NCBI RefSeq assembly: GCF_900113045.1
Contig: NZ_FONY01000035.1
Span: forward strand, 1 to 60,995
Direction of reading: 5' to 3'
Length of the DNA: 60,995 nucleotides
Source of the DNA: Thermoflexibacter ruber
Lineage (GTDB): Bacteria > Bacteroidota > Bacteroidia > Cytophagales > Thermoflexibacteraceae
The notes under the pieces were generated by a model. The model was not told the origin of the DNA. It was given only the letters and a program-made list of their open reading frames with translations, and searched no databases. The position numbers were made by a program, and so were the translations under genes. Of this stretch, positions 45,075 through 54,543 are shown piece by piece (within the stretch, counting starts at the first letter, position 1; each line of letters opens with the position of its first letter).

Positions 45075-45869
45075 TTAAATCAACTTACTGCTATCTCCAA
45101 ACCCATAACAAATAAACTCTCCATTAATGAGCGAGGGCTTGTTATAAGCAAACCGTTGCTTGTTTGCATCTAAGACTTTTCCCCCACTGATTTCTATGAT
45201 AGCTTGCCCTGCAGCAGAGTCCCATTCCATATTAGGACTTTGGCGGTAATAAATATCTGCACTACCCTCTGCTATCATACAATATTTGACGGCACTGCCT
45301 ATAGGTGTAATTTGCTTGACATTTAGTTTTTTGAGTACTTCGTATTCCTCAGGGCGATAGGCGTTACTACTACTTTTTACTGCTCTTAGGTTTTGATAAT
45401 CTGGCTCTTGAGGGAGTTGTAAGCGAATTAGCTCTCCACTTGCTATTTGCTTGAACGCTCCATTTTTATCTGCAAAATAGAGTACATCATTTACGGGAAG
45501 GTAAATGACCCCTGCAATAGGGAAAGACTGATACACCAAGCCTATGTTCACCGTAAAATTATCATTGCCTTTGATAAATTCTTTTGTACCATCTAAGGGG
45601 TCTATCAGCCAGAAAGTTTCCCAGTCTTTGCGCACTTCATAAGGAATATCCGCGCCTTCTTCTGATAATATAGGAAAGGAATAAGCTAATTTTTCTATTT
45701 CTCCTGTGATTATTTTGTTTGCGGCATAATCAGCCGCAGAAACGGGAGAGTTGTCTTCTTTATATTGGACTTGCAAGTCATTTTTTCTGTAAAACTCTAA
45801 GAGTTTTTTTCCTGCTTGTACGGCAATAGAGCAGATAGCTTGGATATTGATGTTGGGTTTCACAGGCAT
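45075..45869 (-). CDS. cysQ: 3'(2'),5'-bisphosphate nucleotidase
   Basis: A 264-residue inositol-monophosphatase-fold enzyme that removes the 3'-phosphate from PAP/PAPS, keeping sulfate assimilation running. Metal-binding residues are seen in ILSEEGADIP and WLIDPLDGTKEFIKGN (Asp90, Asp93, Thr95). The second half has GSAVKYCMIAEGSADIY and the final metal Asp in MEWDSAAGQAII. Length and order are normal for CysQ. On the minus strand, TAAATTTG (45897-45904) is a perfect -7 box 28 bases upstream. Confidence 0.92.
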   Translation of the reverse strand: MPVKPNINIQAICSIAVQAGKKLLEFYRKNDLQVQYKEDNSPVSAADYAANKIITGEIEKLAYSFPILSEEGADIPYEVRKDWETFWLIDPLDGTKEFIKGNDNFTVNIGLVYQSFPIAGVIYLPVNDVLYFADKNGAFKQIASGELIRLQLPQEPDYQNLRAVKSSSNAYRPEEYEVLKKLNVKQITPIGSAVKYCMIAEGSADIYYRQSPNMEWDSAAGQAIIEISGGKVLDANKQRFAYNKPSLINGEFICYGFGDSSKLI

Positions 45870-45896
45870 TTATACCATTTTAATTCATTTTTTGCT

Positions 45897-45904
45897 CAAA
45901 TTTA
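45897..45904 (-). promoter_or_regulatory. Bacteroidota -7 box of cysQ
   Basis: On the minus strand the bases read TAAATTTG, an exact TAnnTTTG match, 28 bases before the cysQ ATG. No TTG at the expected distance was found. Confidence 0.45.
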
Positions 45905-45940
45905 ATGTAAAAATACTATTTGGTAGAGGAAATCAGATTT

Positions 45941-46690
45941 TTAAAATACTTTTATTTCCAAATGATTGTCAAACAATAGCCTTATCACTGCAATATCGTC
46001 ATACGCCTGTGCCGCAAATTGGGCATGTAGTATGTAAATTTTCTGCTGAATCATATCCTCATAGTCTTTAAGGCTTGTATCTCGCATGAGGTAGTCTGCA
46101 AATTTGCTTTCGGGAATCTCCCTAATGTTTTGTGTATGATAAAAAGAAAAAATCCCATCGGTAGCTATGCCTACTTGGGAGGGTACTTCTATCAAAAAAG
46201 ACTGTTCGTTGAAGTAGTCTAACCACTCCTCCTCTGAATCTTCTATATGGTATATTGGATAATCTGGGCAGTTATTTTGGTCTATTTCGTGCAAATCTTG
46301 ATTTATCAGTACTCCCCCATCTCCTAAGGCTGTGACGTAGGCTTGCTTGGTTTCTGCATTGTAAATCAATAAGATAAAAGTAGATAGCAGTTCATTTTCA
46401 GGAATCAGCATTTCCTGTTTAAAATATTTCAAATCTTGCATCCAGGACAGTAAAAGCCTATTAGCAAGGAGTTGAACGGGTATGTCTTTTTGAATAAAAG
46501 TATTTGTACAAATAACTTTTCGCATGAGTTTGCACTGAAAGGCAGACGCAAAATGTGCATGCTTGCCTGCCGAGCATCCATCGGCTACCATGCCTACAAA
46601 GATTTGTTTACTAATAGGAATGGTCAGAAGAAAATCCTCACAATAGTTTTTATGGCTACTCCCTCTGTGCAATCCTGTATAGACTCTCAT
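45941..46690 (-). CDS. PP2C-type phosphatase-like protein
   Basis: A 249-residue cytoplasmic protein. GSSHKNYCEDFLLTI (first metal Asp), FVGMVADGCSAGKHAHFASA (second), TALGDGGVLIN, and GIATDGIFSFYHTQN, followed by a final DDIAVI, are the spaced motifs of PPM/PP2C serine/threonine phosphatases. They sit in a short version of the fold. The start ATG overlaps the stop of the upstream hypothetical gene (ATGA), so the two are translationally coupled and probably act together. The substrate is unknown. Confidence 0.82.
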   Translation of the reverse strand: MRVYTGLHRGSSHKNYCEDFLLTIPISKQIFVGMVADGCSAGKHAHFASAFQCKLMRKVICTNTFIQKDIPVQLLANRLLLSWMQDLKYFKQEMLIPENELLSTFILLIYNAETKQAYVTALGDGGVLINQDLHEIDQNNCPDYPIYHIEDSEEEWLDYFNEQSFLIEVPSQVGIATDGIFSFYHTQNIREIPESKFADYLMRDTSLKDYEDMIQQKIYILHAQFAAQAYDDIAVIRLLFDNHLEIKVF

Positions 46691-47382
46691 ATATTTTTAA
46701 ACTTAAAAATCAAAAAACCATCCATGGTATCGCCACCTGCACATCTTTCTTTGTTTTTGGTCATGACAAGAAGAAGGCTGCTTTCTGGAAACACGCAAAC
46801 CTTTTCTATATCGTAGTTAAAATACAATCCATCAGGATAATAATAGACCAAATCCAAATCTATGTCCCAAGTTTGTGGCGTGTCTATGCCATCTTCTTTC
46901 ATGGAGTTATTCCACTGACGGGCGCAGTTTTCTGCAAAATTCTCTGCAAATAGATTATATAAGCGATTGTTTGATTTAGGAGGTTTCATTTTTATTCCTG
47001 TGATGGCATCGTCAATAATTTTATTGCTATTAGGTATAAAGACATAAGGTTTTTCTGTTCGCATCGCTTTTTTCACAGGCTCAACCCATTCCCACTTCTC
47101 AAAATGTACTAATTCCATTTTTTTTACTAAGGGCTTCCCTTCTTTCAAAAAAATCTGAATAAGATTAGACTGTCCACATTCGCCATATAAATCTTCTCCT
47201 ATCCAAAAAGTATGGTCATATTGGGTTTTGAAGAAGAAAGTGAATCTCTGTTCGCAATTAGTCGTTCTTGCTGGAAGCAAGCAAAGAGTCAGCAAAAGCC
47301 CTCCAAGTTTGAGTTTTGGCAAAGTAAAAAGCTGAAATACCAAACCCAAGTGGTAAATCAAAATTGTAAAAAGGGGTAACAT
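46687..47382 (-). CDS. Hypothetical protein coupled to PP2C
   Basis: A 231-residue protein with an N-terminal hydrophobic stretch (LFTILIYHLGLVFQLFTL and further), probably a signal anchor. The rest is soluble, with GEDLYGECGQSNLIQIFLKE and a C-terminal segment ERCAGGDTMDGFLIFKF. Cys residues in TTNCEQRF, GECG and ENCARQW could form disulfides outside the cytoplasm. I do not recognise the family. It is upstream of, and overlaps by four bases, the PP2C-like gene. Confidence 0.7.
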   Translation of the reverse strand: MLPLFTILIYHLGLVFQLFTLPKLKLGGLLLTLCLLPARTTNCEQRFTFFFKTQYDHTFWIGEDLYGECGQSNLIQIFLKEGKPLVKKMELVHFEKWEWVEPVKKAMRTEKPYVFIPNSNKIIDDAITGIKMKPPKSNNRLYNLFAENFAENCARQWNNSMKEDGIDTPQTWDIDLDLVYYYPDGLYFNYDIEKVCVFPESSLLLVMTKNKERCAGGDTMDGFLIFKFKNI

Positions 47383-47484
47383 AACAAAATTAATTTTGCT
47401 TTAAGGTAAAACTACTAAAAAAATAGATTATCTAATCAGCAACACAGAAAAGTATATTTGATACAGTATTGTAAAAATTTCTCT

Positions 47485-47492
47485 AATTTTGT
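47485..47492 (+). promoter_or_regulatory. Bacteroidota -7 box of the dipeptidase gene
   Basis: TAATTTTG is an exact TAnnTTTG match 21 bases before the ATG of the VanX-like gene. A TTG at the expected spacing is absent. Confidence 0.45.
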
Positions 47493-47512
47493 AAAAATTA
47501 AACTTTTTTCCT

Positions 47513-48217
47513 ATGAAACCTATCAATTTTATTTTTGTTCTGTTACCTATAACCATTTTCATTTCTATCCAAGCCCTATTTCCCATTACAGAAAATGCTT
47601 CGCCCCATTTATCCTATACCAAAGAAGATAGCCTATACTATGAAACTCTGCATGATACAGCTATGGTCGAACTCATACGCTATGATTCTGATTTTATGTT
47701 AGATATAAAATATGCCACTAAGGACAACTTTACCAAGCAAGTGCTGTACGATTGTCCAAGAGCCTTCCTAAGAAAAAAAGTAGCCAAAGATTTGCTCAAT
47801 GCTCACAAGGAATTTAAAAAATTAGGGTATAGGATAAAGATTTTTGACGGGTATCGTCCTCATTCTGTGCAGTTCAAAATGTGGGACTTGACACCTGACA
47901 AACGCTATGTAGGCAACCCTTACAAAGGCTCAATGCACAACAGAGGCTGCGCTGTAGATTTGACTTTGGTAGATAACAACGGTAAAGAGTTGGATATGGG
48001 TACACCTTACGACTTCTTCGGGGAAGAGGCTCACATCACCTACAACAAACTCCCAGAGCAAGTGCTTAGTAATAGACGAGTACTGAAACAAGTCTTAGAA
48101 AAAAATGGCTTCAGAGCCTTGTCGACAGAATGGTGGCATTTTTCTTATAATCGCAACGTTTACAACATTCTGAACATACCAATTCCCTGCCAACAAGAAG
48201 TCAGAGAAATCAAATAA
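47513..48217 (+). CDS. D-alanyl-D-alanine dipeptidase (VanX/DdpX-like)
   Basis: A 234-residue M15-type zinc peptidase. The N-terminus is a signal or anchor segment (FIFVLLPITIFISI). The metal and catalytic residues are visible: His142 and Asp149 in SMHNRGCAVDLTL, and Glu206 and His209 in TEWWHFSYN. Upstream, FDGYRPHSVQFKMW carries the conserved Arg. It should hydrolyse D-Ala-D-Ala. Because it is exported and has no vanA/vanH neighbours, it more likely recycles cell-wall peptides than gives vancomycin resistance. Confidence 0.9.
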   Translation: MKPINFIFVLLPITIFISIQALFPITENASPHLSYTKEDSLYYETLHDTAMVELIRYDSDFMLDIKYATKDNFTKQVLYDCPRAFLRKKVAKDLLNAHKEFKKLGYRIKIFDGYRPHSVQFKMWDLTPDKRYVGNPYKGSMHNRGCAVDLTLVDNNGKELDMGTPYDFFGEEAHITYNKLPEQVLSNRRVLKQVLEKNGFRALSTEWWHFSYNRNVYNILNIPIPCQQEVREIK

Positions 48218-48317
48218 GAAAATAGCTGGTTGAGGCTATATCATCATTTAAGCATACGTCTTCTCGAATCCTAAAACAGAAATAGTGGTTGATTATTTAT
48301 CAGAAGCGATTTCCTCA

Positions 48318-48357
48318 TAAAACAAAACTTCCCAACAAGCAGGGCTTATTGGGAAGT
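48318..48357 (-). terminator. Rho-independent terminator of the 59-codon gene
   Basis: ACTTCCCAA (48327-48335) pairs with TTGGGAAGT (48349-48357), and inside it AAGC pairs with GCTT after one mismatch. Read on the minus strand, the stem is followed by TTTTGTTTTA. It lies 36 bases after the stop of the small minus-strand gene. On the plus strand there is no T-tract, so it faces leftward. Confidence 0.7.
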
Positions 48358-48392
48358 AAAAGGAATATAAGTTATTCTTTATCAAATACTTT

Positions 48393-48572
48393 TCATCTTT
48401 TACTTCCCATTAAATAAGCAATATAGCTAAACATCTTCCAACAAAGGTTGGCAAGTCCCTGACTGATATTTTTTATCTCCTTGTCTTGCTCTTGCTGAGT
48501 TTTTACAGGAGCTGGCGTATTATCAGTTCTGCGTTCGCCTTGGGTTTGTGGTTTTGGTGTGTAACGTTCCAT
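48393..48572 (-). CDS. Small hypothetical protein, 59 residues
   Basis: The frame starts at the ATG at 48572 and ends in TGA at 48393. The product begins MERYTPKPQTQGERR and is polar and rich in Pro, Gln and Lys in its first half. It continues EQDKEIKNISQGLANLCW and ends KMFSYIAYLMGSKR, a short amphipathic helix. I do not recognise it. Support comes from the leftward terminator directly downstream and from the absence of any other gene here. The following 48573-48883 has no gene that I can support; a 108-codon frame at 48677-49003 is repeat-derived. Confidence 0.5.
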   Translation of the reverse strand: MERYTPKPQTQGERRTDNTPAPVKTQQEQDKEIKNISQGLANLCWKMFSYIAYLMGSKR

Positions 48573-48873
48573 ACTGATTTAAAAGTTAAGTGATTTTAAG
48601 AAGAATTTATTATTTTTAAAGTGTTAGTATGGTTTAATTGTGCTTTTTACAGCAATGCTATAAACAAGATGTAACCTCATAAATTATTCCATAGAAAATA
48701 TATGGAAAATTTCAAATAAAATGTGATGGATATGTGGGAAGACGCTTCTAAATATAAGACCCTAATTGTGTGCAAAAAGTTGCAAACAAATAAAAAAAAA
48801 TTTAGTATCTTATAATTTTGTTTATTATACTCAAAATAAAATGATTTTTCAATCCCTTTCTCTTGCTGAGAAA

Positions 48874-49119
48874 GGGACTTTGGTTCTCTGACACTTTTTC
48901 CAATGAACAATACTACATCTAACTTTAAGCCCGTAGGGCTGTCATCTTGGTAGAAAAGAGCAAGCCCAACATTCAGCAAGTCCGTAGGCGTGAAATATGC
49001 CACCGCTACGCGGTTTTATTCATTATTTTCTACAAAAATAGCACACCTACTGTGTTAGTCTGAAAGTCCAATGCTTACATAAGTTTTACAAGGAAAGTGT
49101 CAGAGAAACGGGACTTTGG
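48874..49119. mobile_element. MITE-like element with flanking direct repeat
   Basis: GGGACTTTGG occurs at 48874-48883 and again at 49110-49119 in the same orientation. Between them are inverted ends, TTCTCTGACACTTT at 48884 and its complement AAAGTGTCAGAGAA ending at 49107. They are perfect over 14 bp and continue with TTCC/GGAA after a 2-base length difference. The inner 226 bp carry no transposase. This is the layout of a non-autonomous element with a 10-bp target duplication. Its centre (48981-49017) contains a copy of the dispersed hairpin that also occurs at 39083. Confidence 0.65.
48981..49017. repeat. Dispersed palindromic repeat, copy 2
   Basis: CCGTAGGCGTGAAATATGCC followed by ACCGCTACGCGG aligns with the hairpin at 39083-39120. 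Both share ATATGCCAC flanked by matching arms. It lies inside the MITE-like element. Confidence 0.65.
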
Positions 49120-49336
49120 AGTAAAGAAAATCTCAAAACCACTTTTGATTGAGTATAAATTAATCCAAAATAGCAATCGCATTAATCAATGCGATTTAAA
49201 TAACATGCAATAATTTCACAAAGTTATTTGGTGTATAAGATTTTAAAATGTTAATTTTACTTATATTTCCCACTGCAGTAATGATGTGGAAATAACGGCT
49301 TCCAAATAATATGCACCTTCTTACTATCAAATCGAT

Positions 49337-52300
49337 ATGAATGAGTTAAATGAAAATTTTTTCTTTTCCTCTGAAGAAGAAAAACAAAAACAAATCAAAC
49401 AGTTGCCTATTCATGAACAGTTGAAAAGTTTAAATATTAGCGATTGTGAGCAACTTTTAGAAAGTAGCCAAGAACCTGTGGTTATCATTGACCCCTTTGA
49501 AAGAATTATTTTTTACAATAGAGCGGCGGCGCATTTGTGGGGTTATGCCAAAGAGGAAGCACTTGGCTCTTCGGTTTCTGCCTTAGTCCAAAGCGACTGG
49601 GAAGACAAAGAAAAAGGTTTCATAGTGAACTATTTAAGCCCAAAAGAGAATTTCTCAGAAGGCAAAGAAGCAGAAGCAGTACTCAAGAGAGGTGGTTATG
49701 TACCTATTCGTATCAAAGTGGTAGAAACCCAGCAAGACGGCAAACCTGCTTTGGCTATTTTTGCCAAAAATATTTCTCGTGAGAAGCAACTGATGAGCGA
49801 AAAAGAAGAATACAAAGAAGAATTACAGCAAAATCTGGAGCAGTTAGAACAAGTACATCAAAGCTATCAGCAAAAGATTGCAAACTACGAGGAACAGATT
49901 AAGCAAATCCGAGCAGAAAATCAGCATCAAATAGAGGAACTCCAAGCTACGGAAGAAGAGTTACGTCAAAATATGGAGGAACTTACCTCTACCCAAGAGC
50001 AACTCCGAATAAGAGATATAGAGCTAACAGGGCAGATGAATGCCATTAATAATTCTTTTGCTTTTGTGGAGTTCGATACGCAAGGGTATATTCTCAAAGC
50101 CAATGATTTATTTTTGGATATGATGGGCTATACTTTAGATGAAGTAAAAAATACGCATCATCGCATTTTCATAGATTCAATATATGCTCAATCGGAAGAA
50201 TATAAGCAATTTTGGACAGATTTGCGAGCGGGCAAACACATCTCAGGAACTTTCAAAAGACTGACTAAAAAAGGAGAAGATGTTTGGATTAGTGGTTCTT
50301 ATACACCTGTTTTTGATGAAAAGGGGCAAGTCAGTCGCATTATCAAAATAGCCATTAACGTTACCCAAGAACGCCTAAGAAATAATGATGTGCAAAGCCA
50401 ATTAGAAGCTATTAATAGAACCAATGCTGTTATAGAGTTTGACTTAGAAGGCAATTTGAAAAAAGTAAATCCAATATTTACGGAGATTTTTAAGTATGAA
50501 GCCCATGAAATAGAAGGCAAGCACCATAGTCTTTTAGTTACAGAAGAAGAGAAATACAGCACAGAATACAGGCAGTTTTGGTTAAAATTGAGAAAAGGGG
50601 AAGCACTAAACGGCGAATTTAAGCGGATAGATAAAAATGGCAATACTGTCTGGATTCAAGGGACTTACACGCCTATCTTGGACCTAAATGGCTTGCCTTA
50701 CAAAATAGTCAAATATGCCAAAGACATCACTAAGCAAAAGGAATTAGAACAAACAATCCAAGAGCAGTTAGCCAAAGCACAGGCTTCCGAAGAGGAACTA
50801 CGCCAAAACTTAGAGGAATTAGAAGCTACTCAGGACAATCTTCGCCAGACTATGGAGAAAATGTTTGAGGCTCAGGAGCAATTAAAAGTAAGTGAAAGAT
50901 TAGTAGCAGAAACCGCCAAACGCTTTGAAAGTGTATTGGAAAATTGTAATGATGCAGTGGTTACTTCTGACCAATATGGCAAGATTGAGTTTTTTAACAA
51001 AGCCGCCGAAGCACTTTGGGGTTATTCCAAAGAGGAAATCATAGGCAAAAATGTACGAATCCTCATGCCAGAGGAACACTCTCGCAATCATGATTCCTAC
51101 ATGAGTAACTATCTGCAAACCCACCAAGCCAAAGTAATAGGCATAGGCAGAAGGTTAGAAGCAATCACTAAAAGTGGGGAAACTGTCCCTATTCATCTTA
51201 CCATTACAGAGGCAACAATGGGAGAAAACCCTCTTTTCACTGCTTTTATTCGCAACATACGAGCAGAGGTAGAAAATGAAAACAAAAGGAAGAAGGCAGA
51301 GGAAAGTGTAATTAAAACTATCAAACGCTATGAGAGAATCTTAGAAGGTTGCTATGACGCAGTAGTTTCTGCCAATGCTAATGGAGTCATAGAATTTTTT
51401 AACAAAGCCGCAGAGCAACTGTGGGGCTATAACCGAGATGAAGTTTTAGGTAAAAAAATAGATATACTCATGCCTGCTGTCCATGCTCGCCAGCATGATA
51501 CCTATATGCAAAACTACATGCAAACGGGCGTAGCTAAAATTATAGGCATTGGAAGGGAAGTAGAAGCACTTACTAAAACAGGCAATACAGTGCCTATTTT
51601 GCTGACCATTGCTGAAAGCCAAGAAGATAACAAACCTACTTTTACCGCCTTTATAAAAGATATTACTAAGGAAGTAGAACTACGCAATCAAAGAGATGCC
51701 ACAGAGAAAACATTACGGGAAAACTTAGAAATGCTTGGTGCTACCCAAGTGAAACTGCAAGAAAGAGAACGGGAAATGACTGCCCAACTGACAGCTATTA
51801 ACTCTGCCTTTGCTTTTGTTGAATTTGATGCAAATTGCAACATACTGAACGCAAATAAAATTTTCCTTGATTTAATGGGCTACAGCTTAGAGGAAGTCAA
51901 AGGCAAGCATCATCAAATTTTTGTAGATAAAGCCCATGCAGAAAGCGAAGAGTACAAAAATCATTGGAAAAAAATCTTATCTGGAAATTCACAGTTAGGA
52001 AATTTCAAAAGAAGAACTAAAGACGGCAAAGAAGTATGGCTAAATGCTACTTATACCCCGATTACCAATGAGAAGGGAGAAGTAGTAAAAGTGATTAAGT
52101 TAGCCAATGATATTACTGACTTTACGCTCTCTTTGCAGGCAGTGAGCAAATTTTTAAATCAACTAAAAAATGGAAACTTTGATACTCGATTTGAAATAGA
52201 TGAAAGCAAAGCACAAGGTGAAATCGCCAAAATGGTCAAAGATAACATAGAGTTGCGAAATACTTTACAGAGCATCGTCAAAGAAATAAACCGAGTGGTG

Positions 52301-53479
52301 GATTTGGCTGGTCGGGAAGGCATTTTAAGCGAAAGGCTTAAATTAACAGGAATAGAAGGCTCTTGGAAAGACTTGGTCGATTCTATTAATTTGTTATTAG
52401 AATCCATTTTCCAACCAATCATGGAAATCAATAAAGTGGTTTTAGGACTGTCTATGGGTGATTTGACGCAAAAAACAGACATCAAAGCACAAGGAGACAT
52501 TGCCGACATGATAAATGCACTCAGCATTGCTATAAAAAACCTCAATGAGTTACTGAAAAATATAGAAACAAGTGCCAAGCACGTAGCCCAAGCCTCTGAT
52601 AATATGCTCAGAAAAGCCGAAGGCATGAAAGTAAATACTACCGAAGTAGTTACGGCAATCCAACAAATGGCAGACGGAGCGCAAGAGCAAGCTGCGCGTA
52701 CAGACGAATCTTCTCGTTTAGTAGAAAATATTTTGAAGTCTTCCAATGAGATGGCTTCCAAAGCTACTATCATAGACAGAGCCGCAGAAATGGGTCAGAG
52801 AAGCTGCGAAGACGGCTTGAAGATAATAAAATCTGTAGTGGAGAATATGAATGAAATCGCTAAGTCTGCTAATTTTACCTCTACCTCGATTGCTACTTTG
52901 AGCAATCGTTCAGAGGAAATTTCCAGAACCTTGAATGTAATTACTGAAATCGCTTTCCAAACGAATCTGCTCGCCCTCAATGCCTCAATAGAAGCTGCCC
53001 GTGCAGGAGATGCAGGTAGAGGATTCCAAGTTGTGGCAGAGGAAATCAAAAAATTAGCCGAGGATTCTCGTCGCTCTGCTACTGAAATTGAGAAAGTCAT
53101 CAGAGATGTGCAGAAAGATGTAGCCCTTTCCAATAAAGCGATAGAAAAAATGCAAGTTAATGTGGAAAATGGCAATAAAGCTACCTTAGAAGCACAAAAT
53201 GTTTTTGATGAAATCAATAAAAATAGCACGCAGAACTTAGTACTTTCTAAGGAAATATTATTGGCTACACAAGAGCAAAAAGAAGCTATCAGCGTAGTAG
53301 TCAAGAATATAGAAAAAATAGTAGTCGTTTCAGAGCAAACAGCCACAGGTACGCAAGAAATAGCAAGTTCTTCTATTCAGTTGAATAATACGGTGGGAGA
53401 TGTAACAGCGACCAGCAAGGATTTGGCTAACATCGCCCAACAGCTCAAAGAAGGAGTGAGCAAGTTTAAACTCAATTAG
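49337..53479 (+). CDS. Soluble chemoreceptor with six PAS domains
   Basis: A 1380-residue cytoplasmic methyl-accepting protein without membrane segments. PAS domains lie at about residues 35-150, 235-345, 355-465, 530-640, 655-765 and 815-925, joined by coiled coils ([18 protein letters not shown]). PAS4 and PAS5 resemble the haem domain of Fix[17 protein letters not shown] with His585 and GIGR with Arg605, and [11 protein letters not shown] with His720 and Arg740. The spacing of 20 equals that of FixL His200 and Arg220. HAMP-like repeats follow at about 930-1110 ([16 protein letters not shown]). The signalling tip is [20 protein letters not shown] in a domain reaching the C-terminus. It should report an internal signal, possibly oxygen, to a CheA kinase. 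No che gene is nearby. Confidence 0.9.
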   Translation: MNELNENFFFSSEEEKQKQIKQLPIHEQLKSLNISDCEQLLESSQEPVVIIDPFERIIFYNRAAAHLWGYAKEEALGSSVSALVQSDWEDKEKGFIVNYLSPKENFSEGKEAEAVLKRGGYVPIRIKVVETQQDGKPALAIFAKNISREKQLMSEKEEYKEELQQNLEQLEQVHQSYQQKIANYEEQIKQIRAENQHQIEELQATEEELRQNMEELTSTQEQLRIRDIELTGQMNAINNSFAFVEFDTQGYILKANDLFLDMMGYTLDEVKNTHHRIFIDSIYAQSEEYKQFWTDLRAGKHISGTFKRLTKKGEDVWISGSYTPVFDEKGQVSRIIKIAINVTQERLRNNDVQSQLEAINRTNAVIEFDLEGNLKKVNPIFTEIFKYEAHEIEGKHHSLLVTEEEKYSTEYRQFWLKLRKGEALNGEFKRIDKNGNTVWIQGTYTPILDLNGLPYKIVKYAKDITKQKELEQTIQEQLAKAQASEEELRQNLEELEATQDNLRQTMEKMFEAQEQLKVSERLVAETAKRFESVLENCNDAVVTSDQYGKIEFFNKAAEALWGYSKEEIIGKNVRILMPEEHSRNHDSYMSNYLQTHQAKVIGIGRRLEAITKSGETVPIHLTITEATMGENPLFTAFIRNIRAEVENENKRKKAEESVIKTIKRYERILEGCYDAVVSANANGVIEFFNKAAEQLWGYNRDEVLGKKIDILMPAVHARQHDTYMQNYMQTGVAKIIGIGREVEALTKTGNTVPILLTIAESQEDNKPTFTAFIKDITKEVELRNQRDATEKTLRENLEMLGATQVKLQEREREMTAQLTAINSAFAFVEFDANCNILNANKIFLDLMGYSLEEVKGKHHQIFVDKAHAESEEYKNHWKKILSGNSQLGNFKRRTKDGKEVWLNATYTPITNEKGEVVKVIKLANDITDFTLSLQAVSKFLNQLKNGNFDTRFEIDESKAQGEIAKMVKDNIELRNTLQSIVKEINRVVDLAGREGILSERLKLTGIEGSWKDLVDSINLLLESIFQPIMEINKVVLGLSMGDLTQKTDIKAQGDIADMINALSIAIKNLNELLKNIETSAKHVAQASDNMLRKAEGMKVNTTEVVTAIQQMADGAQEQAARTDESSRLVENILKSSNEMASKATIIDRAAEMGQRSCEDGLKIIKSVVENMNEIAKSANFTSTSIATLSNRSEEISRTLNVITEIAFQTNLLALNASIEAARAGDAGRGFQVVAEEIKKLAEDSRRSATEIEKVIRDVQKDVALSNKAIEKMQVNVENGNKATLEAQNVFDEINKNSTQNLVLSKEILLATQEQKEAISVVVKNIEKIVVVSEQTATGTQEIASSSIQLNNTVGDVTATSKDLANIAQQLKEGVSKFKLN

Positions 53480-53490
53480 TTTTATGCTAA

Positions 53491-53523
53491 AACCCCTAAA
53501 GATGTTGAGAATATTTAGGGGTT
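53491..53523 (+). terminator. Hairpin after the chemoreceptor gene
   Basis: AACCCCTAAA at 53491-53500 pairs perfectly with TTTAGGGGTT at 53514-53523, a 10-bp stem, 12 bases after the stop. No long T-tract follows, but on the minus strand the arm is followed by TTAGC, so direction is not certain. Confidence 0.55.
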
Positions 53524-53582
53524 CAGAGTAAAGATTGCTATTATATAGACCCAATGCAAATCGGATTACCAAAGCAATCGCA

Positions 53583-54407
53583 TTATTTTTGGTGCAAAAA
53601 TACTTGTCTTACTTGCTGAGGAGGTTTGATGCCTTCTTTCCTAAACGCCTCAAGCACATTTTCATTAAGACTAAACAAAACTCCCCAATAGGAAGCCACA
53701 AAATCCTTTGATTTGACCCACATATTTAAGGTTACTTCTATCCCATTGTCAAAGAAACCGCTCACCACTACTCCTGCGGCAGGGGTAGCAAGGCTAAGAG
53801 GCTCTCTCTGAGCTACCTCTAATAAAGTAGTTCTGACTTTGCTAATATCAACCGAAGGTTCTAATCGGAAAACAAAATCTAAACGACGATTTTCCTCTGC
53901 TGACAAATTCACAATCGCCCCACCCGCCAAAGAACCATTAGGCAGAATAATGATTTTATTGTCTGGGGTAAGTAACACAGTATTAAAGGTTTGGATTTCT
54001 TTTACCGTGCCTATGTGTCCCTGTGCTTGGATAATATCGCCGACTTTGAAGGGTTTAAAAATTAAAATGAGTACACTTCCTGCAAAATTTGCAAGGCTTC
54101 CCTGCAAAGCTAAACCTACGGCTAAACCTACCGAACCTACAATAGCCACAAAAGAGGTCGTTTCAATTCCTAAGATAGAGGCTACACTAATCAAAAGTAC
54201 GATACGCAAGGATACGCTTACCAAACTTAGCAAAAAAGGCTTGATGCTGTTGTCTATTTTGCGGCTTTCCATAGATTTGCTGAGTAATTTGGAAATTAAA
54301 CCTACTACCCACAAACCTACAATAAGCGTAATTAATGCAAGAGCAATTTTGGTAGCATAATTTACCAATAAATTATTGATAAGAGGGACAATCTCATTCA
54401 AGTTCAT
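53583..54407 (-). CDS. Small-conductance mechanosensitive channel (MscS family)
   Basis: A 274-residue inner-membrane channel that opens on membrane tension and releases solutes in osmotic downshock. Three hydrophobic helices are seen: IALALITLIVGLWVVGLISK, VSLRIVLLISVASILGI, and the pore helix VGSVGLAVGLALQGSLANFA with the usual Gly-Ala pattern. The beta domain follows, FKVGDIIQAQGHIGTVKEIQ and ILPNGSLAGGAIVN. The C-terminal alpha-beta domain ends near GIKPPQQVRQVFLHQK. Length fits MscS (286 in E. coli). It is divergent from the thioredoxin-SPOR gene. Confidence 0.93.
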   Translation of the reverse strand: MNLNEIVPLINNLLVNYATKIALALITLIVGLWVVGLISKLLSKSMESRKIDNSIKPFLLSLVSVSLRIVLLISVASILGIETTSFVAIVGSVGLAVGLALQGSLANFAGSVLILIFKPFKVGDIIQAQGHIGTVKEIQTFNTVLLTPDNKIIILPNGSLAGGAIVNLSAEENRRLDFVFRLEPSVDISKVRTTLLEVAQREPLSLATPAAGVVVSGFFDNGIEVTLNMWVKSKDFVASYWGVLFSLNENVLEAFRKEGIKPPQQVRQVFLHQK

Positions 54408-54543
54408 AATGTAAATTTTTGAAGATTAAGATATGTTAAGATTTTTGCTAAGGTACTGAATCTCGGATAAAAATTTTAAATTTGTCAAAAAAATTGCACG
54501 GGATTTTTGTTGGAATTTCATGTAAATACTTGCCGAACTGAAT

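Noticed and set aside
47513-48217. Vancomycin resistance gene vanX
   Set aside because: The protein carries an export segment and has no vanH, vanA, vanR or vanS neighbours; a cell-wall recycling role is more likely.
48250-48290. tRNA-like TCGAATCC box
   Set aside because: It lacks a matching acceptor stem and anticodon arm, so it is not a tRNA gene.
48677-49003. 108-codon minus-strand frame
   Set aside because: Its start lies in the dispersed hairpin and half of it is inside the MITE-like element. The rest is Phe/Leu-rich, as AT-rich noise reads.
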